This document shows positions 47,947 to 57,009 of a DNA stretch of 64,000 bases, piece by piece; the stretch's first letter is position 1, and every line of letters starts with the position of its first letter. The notes beneath the pieces were generated by a model that was not told where the DNA came from, did not search any database, and saw only the letters and a program-made list of their open reading frames with translations. Source of the stretch: Pseudomonas pohangensis (GTDB taxonomy: Bacteria > Pseudomonadota > Gammaproteobacteria > Pseudomonadales > Pseudomonadaceae); contig NZ_LT629785.1 of assembly GCF_900105995.1 (NCBI RefSeq), forward strand, positions 806,001 to 870,000. Direction: 5' to 3'. The position numbers and the translations under genes were made by a program.

Positions 47947-48849
47947 ATGTTCACGCAGCGCTGGCTGGCCTTTGCCTGCCTGACCCTGGCCATGGCGCTG
48001 TGGGGCAGCTCCTTCATCGCCCTGAAAATCGCCTTTGTCGAGTTGACCCCGATGTGGGTGATCTTTGCCCGCATGGCAATTGGCAGCCTGATTTTCCTGC
48101 TGGCCTGGCGCTGGCGCGGACAGCTTGCCTATCGCGCCGGTGACTGGAAATACCTGCTCGGGCTGGCAGTATGCGAGCCCTGCCTGTATTTCATCTTCGA
48201 GGCCATGGCCTTGCAGAACACCACGGCGGCGCAGGCGGGCATGATCACCGCGCTGTTGCCGTTGCTGGTGGCCATTGGTGCCTATTTCACCCTGGGCGAG
48301 CGCATTACCCGGCTGATTCTGCTCGGTTTTCTGCTGGCAGTGACTGGCGCGGTGTGGATGAGCATGACCGGTAGCAGCGATGCGTCGGCGCCCGATCCGC
48401 TGCTGGGCAATTTCTACGAGTTTCTCGCCATGCTCTGCGCAACCGGCTACACGCTGTTGCTCAAGCATCTGTCGACGCGCTATTCGGCCTTTGCCCTGAC
48501 CGCCATGCAGGCGTTTGTCGGTGCACTGTTTTTCCTGCCGCTGGCGCTGACGGTGGAGCCCGTGCCGCACGAGATCAGCCTGCAGGGGCTGCTGGCCGTG
48601 CTCTATCTGGGCATCGTGGTGACGGTGGTTGCCTATGGCCTGTTCAACTTCGGGGTTGGCCGTTTGCCGGCCAGCCAGGCCTCCGGTTTCGTCAACCTGA
48701 TCCCGGTATTCACCCTGATCTTTGCGTTGCTGATTCTCGACGAGCGCTTGAACGCGCAACAGCTGGCAGGTGGTGTGCTGGTATTTGCCGGAGTGGCGCT
48801 GAGCCAGTGGCGGCGCAAGCCGGTACTGCCCGCTGGCGTACTGGATTAA
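47947..48849 (+). CDS. EamA-family (DMT) drug/metabolite exporter
   Basis: A 300-residue protein with ten membrane helices in two EamA repeats (about 5-140 and 150-285); the first repeat has ALWGSSFIALKIAF. The substrate is unknown. It lies 33 bp after subunit G with AAAGGAAA before the ATG and shares the downstream terminator, so it is probably the last gene of the antiporter transcript. Confidence 0.85.
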   Translation: MFTQRWLAFACLTLAMALWGSSFIALKIAFVELTPMWVIFARMAIGSLIFLLAWRWRGQLAYRAGDWKYLLGLAVCEPCLYFIFEAMALQNTTAAQAGMITALLPLLVAIGAYFTLGERITRLILLGFLLAVTGAVWMSMTGSSDASAPDPLLGNFYEFLAMLCATGYTLLLKHLSTRYSAFALTAMQAFVGALFFLPLALTVEPVPHEISLQGLLAVLYLGIVVTVVAYGLFNFGVGRLPASQASGFVNLIPVFTLIFALLILDERLNAQQLAGGVLVFAGVALSQWRRKPVLPAGVLD

Positions 48850-48859
48850 CCGGCGCAAA

Positions 48860-48893
48860 TAAAAAGGCCAGCGCAAGCGCTGGCCTTTTTTTG
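48860..48893. terminator. Bidirectional intrinsic terminator
   Basis: AAAAAGGCCAGCGC / GCGCTGGCCTTTTTTT is a GC stem flanked by A-run and T-run. It serves the EamA gene (plus) and the converging polyamine-binding-protein gene (minus). Confidence 0.9.
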
Positions 48894-48905
48894 TTGCAGG
48901 CGTAA

Positions 48906-50006
48906 TTACTGGCCGGTCTTGACGCTGCTCCAGGCGCGGGTCATGGCACGCATGACCTTGTTTGGCAGGACATCATCGACCCACAGACGCTGCATGGTTG
49001 CTTCGTCAGGGTAGATGCTCGGGTCGCCGGTGATTTCAGGATCAACCAAAGCGGTGGCGTCCTTGTTCGGGTTGGCGTAGGCCACGTAGTCGCTGATCGG
49101 CGCGATGACTTTCGGCTCGAGGATGTAGTTCATGAAGGTCAGCGCGTTTTCCGGGCTGCGGGCATCAACCGGGATACCCATCATGTCGAACCAGAGTACC
49201 GAGCCTTCCTTGGGAATGCTGTACTTGATGACCTGACCGTTCTTCGCTTCTTCGGCACGGGCCGCTGCCTGCATCACGTCACCCGAGTAGCCGATGGCCA
49301 CACAGATGTTGCCGTTGGCCAGGTCGCCGATGTACTTGGAGGAGTGGAAGTAGGTGATATACGGACGGACTTCCATCAGCTTGGCTGCGGCTTTCTTGTA
49401 GTCAGCCGTGTTGGTGCTGTCGTGTGGCAGGCCGATGTAGTTGAGCACGATCGGCATGATTTCGTCGGCCGAGTCGAGGTAGGCAATCCCGCACTTGCTC
49501 AGCTTGGAGGCGTACTTGGGATCGAAAACCAGGTCCCAGGAATTGACCGGGGCATCATCGCCGAGGATTTCCTTGACCTTCTTCTCGTTGTAGCCGATGC
49601 CGTTGGTGCCCCACAGGTAGGGGATGGCGTAGTCGTTGCCCGGGTCGGCTTTCTGCAACTGCTTCATCAGCGTCGGGTCAAGGTGCACCAGATTGGGCAG
49701 CTTGGACTTGTCGAGCTTCTGGAAGGCGCCGGCCTTGATCTGCTTGGACAGGAAGTGTGCGGTGGGTACCACGATGTCGTAGCCGGAGTTGCCGGAGAGC
49801 AGCTTGGCTTCCAGGGTCTCGTTGCTGTCGAAGACGTCGTAGACCACCTTGATCTTGGTTTCTTTGGTGAAGTTGGGGATGGTGTCTTCAGCGATGTAGT
49901 CGGACCAGTTGTAGATACGCACGGTCTGGTCAGCCTGAACGCTCGCGGCGCAGAAGAGACTGGCCAGGGTCAGACTGACAAGCGATTTGCTAAATAGGCT
50001 GGGCAT
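48906..50006 (-). CDS. Polyamine ABC transporter periplasmic binding protein (PotF/SpuD type)
   Basis: A 366-residue protein with a signal peptide (about 1-25, SVQA-DQ). The mature part begins VRIYNWSDYI and holds the SGYDIVVPTAHFLSKQ, LDPTLMKQ, YAIPYLWGTNGIGYN and IGYSGDVMQAA blocks of the PotD/PotF family. The ligand is expected to be putrescine or spermidine. No permease or ATPase gene is next to it, so it serves a system encoded elsewhere. Confidence 0.9.
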   Translation of the reverse strand: MPSLFSKSLVSLTLASLFCAASVQADQTVRIYNWSDYIAEDTIPNFTKETKIKVVYDVFDSNETLEAKLLSGNSGYDIVVPTAHFLSKQIKAGAFQKLDKSKLPNLVHLDPTLMKQLQKADPGNDYAIPYLWGTNGIGYNEKKVKEILGDDAPVNSWDLVFDPKYASKLSKCGIAYLDSADEIMPIVLNYIGLPHDSTNTADYKKAAAKLMEVRPYITYFHSSKYIGDLANGNICVAIGYSGDVMQAAARAEEAKNGQVIKYSIPKEGSVLWFDMMGIPVDARSPENALTFMNYILEPKVIAPISDYVAYANPNKDATALVDPEITGDPSIYPDEATMQRLWVDDVLPNKVMRAMTRAWSSVKTGQ

Positions 50007-50152
50007 AGGTTTTCCCTTTTTTATTGATCAGCAATATCGGGCAGTGAATGGGCTGCCCTGTTCAAAATGCCACTCGATACTGTTGCATTTACTTTACAAA
50101 TGCAAGTCTGCAAGACGATGTTGCTGCTACAGAATAGCCGCTAAATACGGCA

Positions 50153-51583
50153 TTAGCGCTGCAATTTGAGGGCCGGAGGCTGCCAGCTGCCGGAGCCGGC
50201 GGGCAAAATCGAAGGCGGCTGGGTTTTCGGCCAGTACAGACGCAGCACCAGATAGATTTCGCCATCCGTTCCGGGCAGCCAGTTGCTTTCGCGTTCGGCG
50301 CCGGGCGAGTCTTTCTGGATATACAGGGTGATCGAGCCATCGGCATTTTTCTGCAGTTCCGGCAGCATCGGCGAGTTGATCAGGTAGCGGTTGATCGGGT
50401 TCTTCACCAGATATTGCGACTGCGCGTCATACAGGGTCACCGACCAGAAGGCGTTCACCGGCGGCAGCTCACCGGCCTGAAAGGTCAGGCTGTAGTCATG
50501 CTTGCCGGTATCCAGCGGCGTGCCGTCGTTCAGGGCACGGGTAACCGGGTAGGTGGCTTCCAGCGAGTCCAGGGCATACAGGCCGACCTTGGCGACCATC
50601 GCGCGGACCAGCCAGTTGCCGTTGTATTGCTCGGCACTGCCACCGGTCAGCGTGCCGATGGTCCAGCCATTGATCAGGTTCTTGTTGCTGTTGATGGCAG
50701 CCTCCAGTCGATCCCTGCCGTTCATCATGCCCCACAGCACCGCCAGCTTGTGCAACCAGGGCAGATCCTTGTACTCGAATTGCTTGTCCGGGCCGACGCC
50801 GATGCGCGCCAGCTTGGCGCGAATGTCTTTTTCCTGCGCGGTTGCCGGAATGTACGGCAGGGAGAAATCCAGATACTCGAAGAAGAGCTTCTTCACCTGC
50901 TCGCGCTCGTGCAGCGGGAAGTTGATTATGGGCGCTGCCGGCGGGGCCGGCTGCTGCAAAAAGGCCGAGAGCGGTTCGACCTTGTAGCCGGCCTGCACCG
51001 CGGCAACCTTGGGCATATCCGCCGGGTTGAACAGCTGGGTGCGGAACAGCGCAAAGGAATACTGGCTGCCGCTGCGGAACAGCTTGTCGATCCCGGCCGG
51101 GATCTCGCCCTGCCAGTCCGGACCGACCACCAGGTAGTGGCCGCCGCCATTGCCGGTGGTGCGGCTGCCGAAGATACCGTAGTTGTTGGTGCTGGCATCG
51201 ATCAGCTGGACCGAGAAGTAGCGGTTCTCAGGCACCGGTGGCACCGTCAGCACTATGGGTTCGGCGCGCAGGTCCAGCCAGGCGGTGGAGTAGGGCGTGT
51301 CGCTGTTGGGCGTGACGATGGTGCGGTCTTCCCAGGTCAGGACTTTCTGCACGTTGACCAGATGATTGAACGGCCCGCGATAGGTGGGTGACGCGGGATC
51401 GCCGATGGCACCGGCGGTGACGGCGGTATTGATCACAATCGGCAGGCCGTAGATCAGGCCTTCTTCGGCAATCGCCCTGGTTTCCATGAGTCCTGCGCGA
51501 TTGGGCTGATCATCGCAGCCAGCCAGCATTATGATGCCCAGCAACAGTGCGATTGCGCTAACGCGTGCGAGAGGTGAAGTCAT
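50153..51583 (-). CDS. DUF1254/DUF1214 lipoprotein
   Basis: A 476-residue protein with a lipoprotein signal and lipobox LAGC (Cys near residue 22). The N-terminal half (to about 190) matches DUF1254 (GLPIVINTA, NSDTPYSTAWLDLRAEPIVL, VPPVPENRYFSVQLID). The C-terminal part matches DUF1214 (NAFWSVTLYDAQSQYLVKNP, DGSITLYIQKDSPG). The function is unknown. I use ATG 51583; a TTG five codons upstream is an alternative. It stands alone. Confidence 0.82.
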   Translation of the reverse strand: MTSPLARVSAIALLLGIIMLAGCDDQPNRAGLMETRAIAEEGLIYGLPIVINTAVTAGAIGDPASPTYRGPFNHLVNVQKVLTWEDRTIVTPNSDTPYSTAWLDLRAEPIVLTVPPVPENRYFSVQLIDASTNNYGIFGSRTTGNGGGHYLVVGPDWQGEIPAGIDKLFRSGSQYSFALFRTQLFNPADMPKVAAVQAGYKVEPLSAFLQQPAPPAAPIINFPLHEREQVKKLFFEYLDFSLPYIPATAQEKDIRAKLARIGVGPDKQFEYKDLPWLHKLAVLWGMMNGRDRLEAAINSNKNLINGWTIGTLTGGSAEQYNGNWLVRAMVAKVGLYALDSLEATYPVTRALNDGTPLDTGKHDYSLTFQAGELPPVNAFWSVTLYDAQSQYLVKNPINRYLINSPMLPELQKNADGSITLYIQKDSPGAERESNWLPGTDGEIYLVLRLYWPKTQPPSILPAGSGSWQPPALKLQR

Positions 51584-51749
51584 CGGCAGATTTCCCAACA
51601 GAGCATGAATGCGGTCGGGGCAGCCTATTTCATGCGGGTCGGCACTGCCAGCCGATAGAGAAAAATCACCCGGATGAATGTTGTCGGCTAAAGAGCAGCG
51701 GATAGCCGGGTACTGACGGCAAAGTGCCGCTGGCTGGATTGCTCCCGGC

Positions 51750-52253
51750 TCAGCGCAGCTTTTCCCGGTACATCCGGGCGAAGGCGTGCAGCAGCGGCAG
51801 CACGCCCGCCCAGATCAGCGCCAGCAGGATCAGCGTGATGGTTTCACCCTGGGGAAATTGCACGCCGGCAATCTTGCTGCCCGCCAGGTAGGACAGGCTG
51901 CCGCCCACCGCGCCGAGCAGACTGGCGCGCCACCAGGGGCTGGCACTCCAGCGCAGGCTGTGGTCCAGCGTGGTGCCGAGCATGGCCCACAGCAACGCCA
52001 GCCAGGCCGGCAGCAGGCGGCTGTCGCTGCCGAAATCCAGCACACCGATATTCAGCAGGAAGGTGTCCAGCACGCTGCCGAGCAACATCACGCTGATCAC
52101 CAGCCGGCCTTCGGCGGCCCAGCTGCTGGTCCAGAGGAAATGCACCAGCAGCGCCGCCAGCGGCACCAGCAGCAACCACGGCTGCCCGGCGCCGAATACG
52201 CAGGCAAACCAGCCGGCCTGGAACAGCAGGGCATTGACCAGCAGTTTGTTCAT
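51750..52253 (-). CDS. DUF2878 membrane protein
   Basis: A 167-residue protein with five or six membrane helices and the DUF2878 layout (NALLFQAGWFACVFGAG, then SVLDTFLLNIGVLDFG). It is regularly found with photolyase/Cfa-like genes in Pseudomonas and relatives. Here it follows the Cfa-like gene on the same strand, 163 bp away with a REPIN between. It is a candidate last member of the light-associated operon. The function is unknown. Confidence 0.8.
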   Translation of the reverse strand: MNKLLVNALLFQAGWFACVFGAGQPWLLLVPLAALLVHFLWTSSWAAEGRLVISVMLLGSVLDTFLLNIGVLDFGSDSRLLPAWLALLWAMLGTTLDHSLRWSASPWWRASLLGAVGGSLSYLAGSKIAGVQFPQGETITLILLALIWAGVLPLLHAFARMYREKLR

Positions 52254-52327
52254 GGATGGCTTCCGTGGAGGGCTAATTGTGGGTGTCGTTTCATGTTGCC
52301 TGAACTATCCATGCAGGTGTGTTAACC

Positions 52328-52394
52328 GTAGGGTGGGCTTCAGCCCACCATTGAGCAGCCGGATACGGTATCGGTGGGCTGAAGCCCACCCTAC
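52328..52394. repeat. REPIN (family D) between the Cfa-like and DUF2878 genes
   Basis: GTAGGGTGGGCTTCAGCCCACC and GGTGGGCTGAAGCCCACCCTAC face each other across about 23 bases. Other copies are at 60470 and 62784. Confidence 0.92.
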
Positions 52395-52416
52395 ACACAC
52401 CCTGATGGTTCGATCT

Positions 52417-53685
52417 TCAGTTGAAGCTGCCCAGCAAGGGTGCCGGACGCGACTGTGGCTTGGCCAGCACTAACTGCGCGCAGCCGATGCTGCGTTCGAG
52501 GAAACCGCCCTCGCAGTAACACAGGTAGAACTCCCACAGGCGCATGAAGTAGTTGTCATAGCCCAGCTGTTGCAGCGGCGTGTGCGCCCGTTTGAAGTTG
52601 CTGTGCCAGAGTTTCAGGGTGCGCGCGTAGTGCAGGCCGAAATCTTCCATGTGATGCAGGTTCATGTCGGTATCGGTCGAGATCACCTCGAGCATGCGGT
52701 TCACCGAAGGCAGTGCGCCGCCGGGGAAGATGTAGCGCTGGATGAAGTCCACCGAGTGCTGCGCCTGGCGGTAGCGCTGGTCGCGGATGGTGATCGCCTG
52801 CAGCAGCATCAGGCCGTCCGGCTTGAGCAGGTGCGCGCACTGTTTGAAGTAGGTCGCCAGGAAGTCATGGCCGACCGCCTCGATCATCTCGATCGATACC
52901 AGCTTGTCGTACTGGCCTTCGAGATCGCGGTAGTCCGAGAGCAGCAGGGTGACGCGATCCTGCAGGCCCTGGGCCCTGATGCGTTGCTCGGTATAGGCAT
53001 ATTGCTCGCGCGACAGCGTGGTGGTGGTCACCCGGCAGCCGTAATGGCTGGCGGCGTACAGCGCCATGGCACCCCAGCCGGTGCCGATTTCCAGCAGGTG
53101 ATCGCCCGGTTGCAGGTCGAGCTTCTGGCAGATGCGTTCGAGCTTGTTCAGCTGCGCCTGCTCCAGGCTGTCATCGGCACTCAGGAACATCGCCGCCGAA
53201 TACATCATGGTCGGGTCGAGGAACTGCTCGAACAACGGGTTGCCCAGGTCGTAGTGGGCGGAGATGTTCTTCTGCGAGCCGTGGCGGGTGTTGCGATTGA
53301 TCCAGTGCAGGGCCTTCATCGCCGGTCTGGCGAACAGGGCCAGGCCGCCTTCGAGACTGTCGAGCACGTCCAGGTTGCTGACGAACACGCGCACCACGGC
53401 AGTCAGGTCGGCGCTGCGCCAGTAACCGTGGATATAGGCTTCACCGGCGCCGATCGAACCGTTGCCGGCAACCATGCCCCAGAAGGCTGTATCCAGTACC
53501 TCGATCTCGCCCTTGAGTTCGCTGCTGGTGTCGCCGTATTCCAGCAGTTCAGCGTTTTCGTAAATGCGCAGGTGACCGTGACGCAGCTGTTGCAACTGGC
53601 GCAGGACGCTGCGGCGCAGCAGGCCAGCAGCCAGACCGGTGTGGCTGAGCAGGGAATATTTGGCGGGAAGGCTAGCGCTTTTCAT
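52417..53685 (-). CDS. Cfa-like SAM-dependent lipid methyltransferase
   Basis: A 422-residue protein of the cyclopropane-fatty-acid-synthase family that methylates unsaturated phospholipid chains. The SAM motif is HLLEIGTGWGAM (196-207). Aligned by eye with E. coli Cfa, Glu239 is kept (E269 in SIEMIEAVG), but Cys139 becomes A164 (MYSAAMF) and His266 becomes Q296 (LLQAITI). These belong to the bicarbonate site of true cyclopropane synthases, so another product, such as a methylated or furan fatty acid (UfaM-type), is possible. It starts 13 bp inside the DUF1365 gene with AGGAG upstream. Confidence 0.87.
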   Translation of the reverse strand: MKSASLPAKYSLLSHTGLAAGLLRRSVLRQLQQLRHGHLRIYENAELLEYGDTSSELKGEIEVLDTAFWGMVAGNGSIGAGEAYIHGYWRSADLTAVVRVFVSNLDVLDSLEGGLALFARPAMKALHWINRNTRHGSQKNISAHYDLGNPLFEQFLDPTMMYSAAMFLSADDSLEQAQLNKLERICQKLDLQPGDHLLEIGTGWGAMALYAASHYGCRVTTTTLSREQYAYTEQRIRAQGLQDRVTLLLSDYRDLEGQYDKLVSIEMIEAVGHDFLATYFKQCAHLLKPDGLMLLQAITIRDQRYRQAQHSVDFIQRYIFPGGALPSVNRMLEVISTDTDMNLHHMEDFGLHYARTLKLWHSNFKRAHTPLQQLGYDNYFMRLWEFYLCYCEGGFLERSIGCAQLVLAKPQSRPAPLLGSFN

Positions 53686-54487
53686 GGGCAGGCTCCTGAG
53701 TGACGGCGGTGGCCACGCGGTATTCACCACTGGCGGGCTGATGGCTGAACAGCGGGATGCGTTTGAGCAGCAGGCGCAGGGCCTGCCAGTAGATGGATAC
53801 AACGGTCTTGGCGGTCATCCACGGGAAGGCCAGCAGATGCCGGTGCAGGCTGGCGCGCGTCAGCGGCTGGCGCTGCAGGCTGAGACTGGCGTCGAACAGG
53901 CGTAGCGGGCCCTGCCAGTCTTCCATGTGAATGCCCAGGCGCTGCTGCGGCTGGCTGAAGTTCATGTGGTGTTCCAGGTCGCGCGGCAGGAACGGCGAAA
54001 CATGCAGCCCCTTGACCACGGCGACCTGCTGGTGACCGCTGCCGCTGGTGGCCATCACGTAGTGATAGCGCTCGCCCCACGGTGTGTTGCTGACTTCGCA
54101 GAGAATCGCCTGCAGCTGTTCGTTGTCGTCGAAGCAATAGAAGAAGCTCGCCGGGTTGAACGCCAGGCCCCAGCTGCGCGGCTGGGTGAGCAGGCGCACC
54201 GGCCCGTTGATGCGTCGGCCCAGCGCTTCAGCGACCCGCTGCAGCACCGCCTCCCGCAGGGGCATGCCTTTGCCGGTGAATTGCGGCAGGTAGTCGCTCT
54301 CGCGAAAGCCGAAGGCGGCAAAACGTCCGCGCCCGGCCAGCGGCGACAGTGCCAGCACTGCCTCCTGCTCATCCAGATCGAGGTAAAGCATGCCGATGCG
54401 GTAGCTGAAATTGTGCACGCGCGGGGCAAAGCGGCGGTGGCCGATGTTGCCGCTGTACAGCGCGCTATGCACGATGGCCTGGTTCAT
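53672..54487 (-). CDS. DUF1365 protein
   Basis: A 271-residue protein with the DUF1365 start HSALYSGNIGHRRFAPRVHNFSYRIGMLYLDLDE and the later PRSWGLAFNPASFFYC and SNTPWGERYHYV blocks. It is nearly always encoded between an FAD oxidoreductase and a Cfa-like enzyme, so a role in lipid modification is likely. The mechanism is unknown. It overlaps the oxidoreductase gene by 4 bp (ATGA) and the Cfa-like gene by 14 bp. Confidence 0.87.
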   Translation of the reverse strand: MNQAIVHSALYSGNIGHRRFAPRVHNFSYRIGMLYLDLDEQEAVLALSPLAGRGRFAAFGFRESDYLPQFTGKGMPLREAVLQRVAEALGRRINGPVRLLTQPRSWGLAFNPASFFYCFDDNEQLQAILCEVSNTPWGERYHYVMATSGSGHQQVAVVKGLHVSPFLPRDLEHHMNFSQPQQRLGIHMEDWQGPLRLFDASLSLQRQPLTRASLHRHLLAFPWMTAKTVVSIYWQALRLLLKRIPLFSHQPASGEYRVATAVTQEPAHEKR

Positions 54488-55731
54488 AGCTGCTCTCCGA
54501 AGCTTTCAGCCACGCGCAGGGCGCTGACCACGCCGTCTTCGTGGAAACCGCTGGCCCAGTAGGCGCCGCAGAAATGCGTGTGCTGCAGGCCGCTGATTTC
54601 GTTCCAGCGCTGTTGTGCGGCGGTGGCGGCCAGACTGTATTGCGGGTGGGCATAGGTGTAGCGCGCGAGAATCCTGGCCGGGTCGATGGCGGCGGTCTGG
54701 TTCAGGCTGACGCAGAAGGTTTGCGGCGCCTCGATGCCCTGCAGGATGTTCATGTTGTAGGTCAGTGCTGCGGGGTTCTGCACCGGCCCGCCGAGGCGGT
54801 AGTTCCAGCTGGCCCAGGCCAGTTTGCGGCTGGGCAGCAGGCGTGTGTCGGTGTGCAGCACCACGTCATTGTCGGCATAGCGCAGGGCACCAAGAATCTC
54901 GCGCTCGCGCAGGCTCGGTGCGGCCAGCAGGCGCAGCGCCTGGTCGCTGTGACAGGCAAACACCACCTCGTCGAACTGTTCGCTACCGGCTGCGCTGATC
55001 ACCGTTACGCCATCTGCCTGACGTTCCACGCGCTGCACCGGGCAGTTGCGGCGGATGCACCCGGCAAAGCTGGCGGTCAGCGGTTCTATATAGGCACTGG
55101 AGCCGCCCTGGATCACCCGCCATTGCGGGCGGTTGGTGACCGACAGCAGGCCGTGGTTGCGGAAGAAGCGCACGAAGAACTGCAGCGGGAAACCGAGCAT
55201 ATCGGCCAGAGACATCGACCAGATGGCCGCGCCCATCGGCACAATGTAGTGCTCGATGAAACGCTGGCCATAACCCTGTTGCTGCAGGTAGTCACCGAGA
55301 GTGATCTCGCTGTCGATCTGACCGCCAAGCAGGTCTTTCTGCACCTGCTTGTTGAAGCGCAGGATGTCACGCAACATGCCCCAGAAGCGCGGTGACAGCA
55401 GGTTGCGACGCTGGGCGAACAGGCTGTTGAGGTTGTTGCCGTTGTACTCCACGCCGCTGTGCGGATCGCTCACCGAAAAGCTCATCTCGGTCGGTTGCGA
55501 GGCCACGCCGAGCTGGTCCATCAGCTTGATGAAGTTGGGGTAGGTCCAGTCGTTGAACACGATGAAGCCGGTGTCGATGGCGTACTGCTTTCCCTCGACG
55601 CTGACCGGTACGGTATGCGTATGCCCGCCCACCCAGTCTTCGGCCTCGAAAAGCGTGATGTCGTGGCTGCGGTTGAGCAGGTAGGCACTGGTCAGGCCGG
55701 CGATGCCGCTGCCGATAATGGCGATCTTCAT
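54484..55731 (-). CDS. FAD-dependent amine-oxidase-like oxidoreductase
   Basis: A 415-residue flavoprotein with the dinucleotide-binding motif IAIIGSGIAGLTSAYLL at the N terminus and the FAD-contact GGHTHT, followed by DTGFIVFN. A second cofactor region lies near the C terminus (THFCGAYWASGFHEDGVVSA). It is fused into the DUF1365/Cfa module by overlapping start and stop codons. In light- or singlet-oxygen-responsive lipid clusters this partner could act as a desaturase on the methylated chain. That assignment is inference. Confidence 0.85.
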   Translation of the reverse strand: MKIAIIGSGIAGLTSAYLLNRSHDITLFEAEDWVGGHTHTVPVSVEGKQYAIDTGFIVFNDWTYPNFIKLMDQLGVASQPTEMSFSVSDPHSGVEYNGNNLNSLFAQRRNLLSPRFWGMLRDILRFNKQVQKDLLGGQIDSEITLGDYLQQQGYGQRFIEHYIVPMGAAIWSMSLADMLGFPLQFFVRFFRNHGLLSVTNRPQWRVIQGGSSAYIEPLTASFAGCIRRNCPVQRVERQADGVTVISAAGSEQFDEVVFACHSDQALRLLAAPSLREREILGALRYADNDVVLHTDTRLLPSRKLAWASWNYRLGGPVQNPAALTYNMNILQGIEAPQTFCVSLNQTAAIDPARILARYTYAHPQYSLAATAAQQRWNEISGLQHTHFCGAYWASGFHEDGVVSALRVAESFGEQL

Positions 55732-55764
55732 GCTGTTGTCCTGTTGGCAGCGTTCATGCTTTTC

Positions 55765-55787
55765 GTAGGAGCGGGCTTGCCCGCGAA
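55765..55787. repeat. Single REP (family B) inside the photolyase operon
   Basis: One copy of GTAGGAGCGGGCTTGCCCGCG without its inverted partner, in the 79-bp gap between the SDR and FAD oxidoreductase genes. Confidence 0.85.
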
Positions 55788-55810
55788 ACGGATCACTGAC
55801 AAATACGCGC

Positions 55811-56590
55811 TCATGACTGTGCCTCCTCCAGAGCCGCCGGGCGTGTCAGGCGTTTGCCGATGGCCAGTTGCAGCCCGACCGGCAGGGCGCCGAGCAGGCG
55901 CAGCACGAGCATGAATGGCAACGGGAAGGCAATCTCGTAAGGCCGGGCCGGCAGGCGGCGGGCAATCCGTTGTGCCGCGCGCTGCGCCGACCAGCGCAGC
56001 GGCATGGGGAAATCGTTCTTCTGCGTCAGCGGTGTATCGACAAAACCCGGGCTGACCAGGGTGACGCTGATGGCCTCGGCGGCCAGATCGATACGCAGGG
56101 TTTCCATCAGGTAGCGCAGCCCGGCCTTGGACGCGCCGTAGGCTTCGGCCCGCGACAGGGGCGCGTAGGTCACCGAGCTGCCGACTGCCACCAGCTGCGC
56201 TTCGTCACCGCGACGCAGCAGCGGCAGCGCGGCTTCGATGCAGTAGGCTGCCGACAGCAGGTTGGCGCGCAGTACGCGCTCGATCATCGCCGCCTCGAAC
56301 TGGCTGGCCTCGACATATTCGCAGTTGCCGGCATTCAGGATGGCGCAGTCCAGTGCGCCCCATTCGCGCAGGATGCGATTGCCGATCTGCGTGACCTGTT
56401 CAGCCTCGGTAAGGTCGCCGCTGACTACCAGCACCTGATGGGGGAAACGTTGGGCCAGCGCCTGCAACGGCGCCTTGCTGCGTGCCGACAGCGCCAGACG
56501 ATGGCCCTGCTGCAACAGTTCGATGGCCAGTGCGTGGCCGATGCCACTGCTGGCGCCGGTGAGCCAGATGCGTCTGCTGCGGTGCTTCAT
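55811..56590 (-). CDS. Short-chain dehydrogenase/reductase
   Basis: A 259-residue SDR with the cofactor motif LTGASSGIGHA (about 9-19), the NAG motif LNAGN (about 86), the catalytic Ser (VGSSVTYA) and the YxxxK pair YGASK (about 150). The C terminus carries a hydrophobic stretch (PLPFMLVLRLLG) that may attach it to membranes. The substrate is unknown; location in the operon suggests a lipid-related ketone or alcohol. It overlaps the NTF2-like gene by 4 bp. Confidence 0.88.
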   Translation of the reverse strand: MKHRSRRIWLTGASSGIGHALAIELLQQGHRLALSARSKAPLQALAQRFPHQVLVVSGDLTEAEQVTQIGNRILREWGALDCAILNAGNCEYVEASQFEAAMIERVLRANLLSAAYCIEAALPLLRRGDEAQLVAVGSSVTYAPLSRAEAYGASKAGLRYLMETLRIDLAAEAISVTLVSPGFVDTPLTQKNDFPMPLRWSAQRAAQRIARRLPARPYEIAFPLPFMLVLRLLGALPVGLQLAIGKRLTRPAALEEAQS

Positions 56591-57009
56591 GCCAGTCTCC
56601 CCTTCAGCCAGCGAATGGCCGTGCCCATCAGTGGCAGGTTTTCGTAAAGCAGGGCGCCGGCGTCGAAGTAATCGCGGTGCTGATGCACCTTGGCGTTCCA
56701 CAGCAGATGGCTGCAGCCTTCGACGCGAATCAGTCCGCCGCGCTTGAGGCGCGGATGGCGGTAGCTCATGGTCCAGCGCAGGTAGCCTTCGCCTTCGCGC
56801 ACCTGATCAAAGCCGTAGAAATCGAAACGCAGATCGCTGACGTTGCCGTACAACTCTTCGAAGTAACGCCGCACATTGCTCAGGCCGCGCACTTCGTGCA
56901 GCGGATCGCAGAAGCGGATGTCTTCGCTGTACAGCTCATTCAGGCGCTGCAGGTTGCCGGCGTTGAGCTCGCTGAAGGTACGCGCGAAGCGGTGCAGAAA
57001 ATCAGACAT
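56587..57009 (-). CDS. NTF2/SnoaL-like small protein
   Basis: A 140-residue protein with the cone-fold pattern of the NTF2-like superfamily (LNELYSEDIRFCDPLHEVRG, then MSYRHPRLKRGG and HLLWNAKVHQHRDYFDAG). Such domains often bind a small hydrophobic ligand or act as an isomerase. It is encoded between photolyase and SDR with overlapping ends, so it is made together with them. The function is unknown. Confidence 0.82.
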   Translation of the reverse strand: MSDFLHRFARTFSELNAGNLQRLNELYSEDIRFCDPLHEVRGLSNVRRYFEELYGNVSDLRFDFYGFDQVREGEGYLRWTMSYRHPRLKRGGLIRVEGCSHLLWNAKVHQHRDYFDAGALLYENLPLMGTAIRWLKGRLA

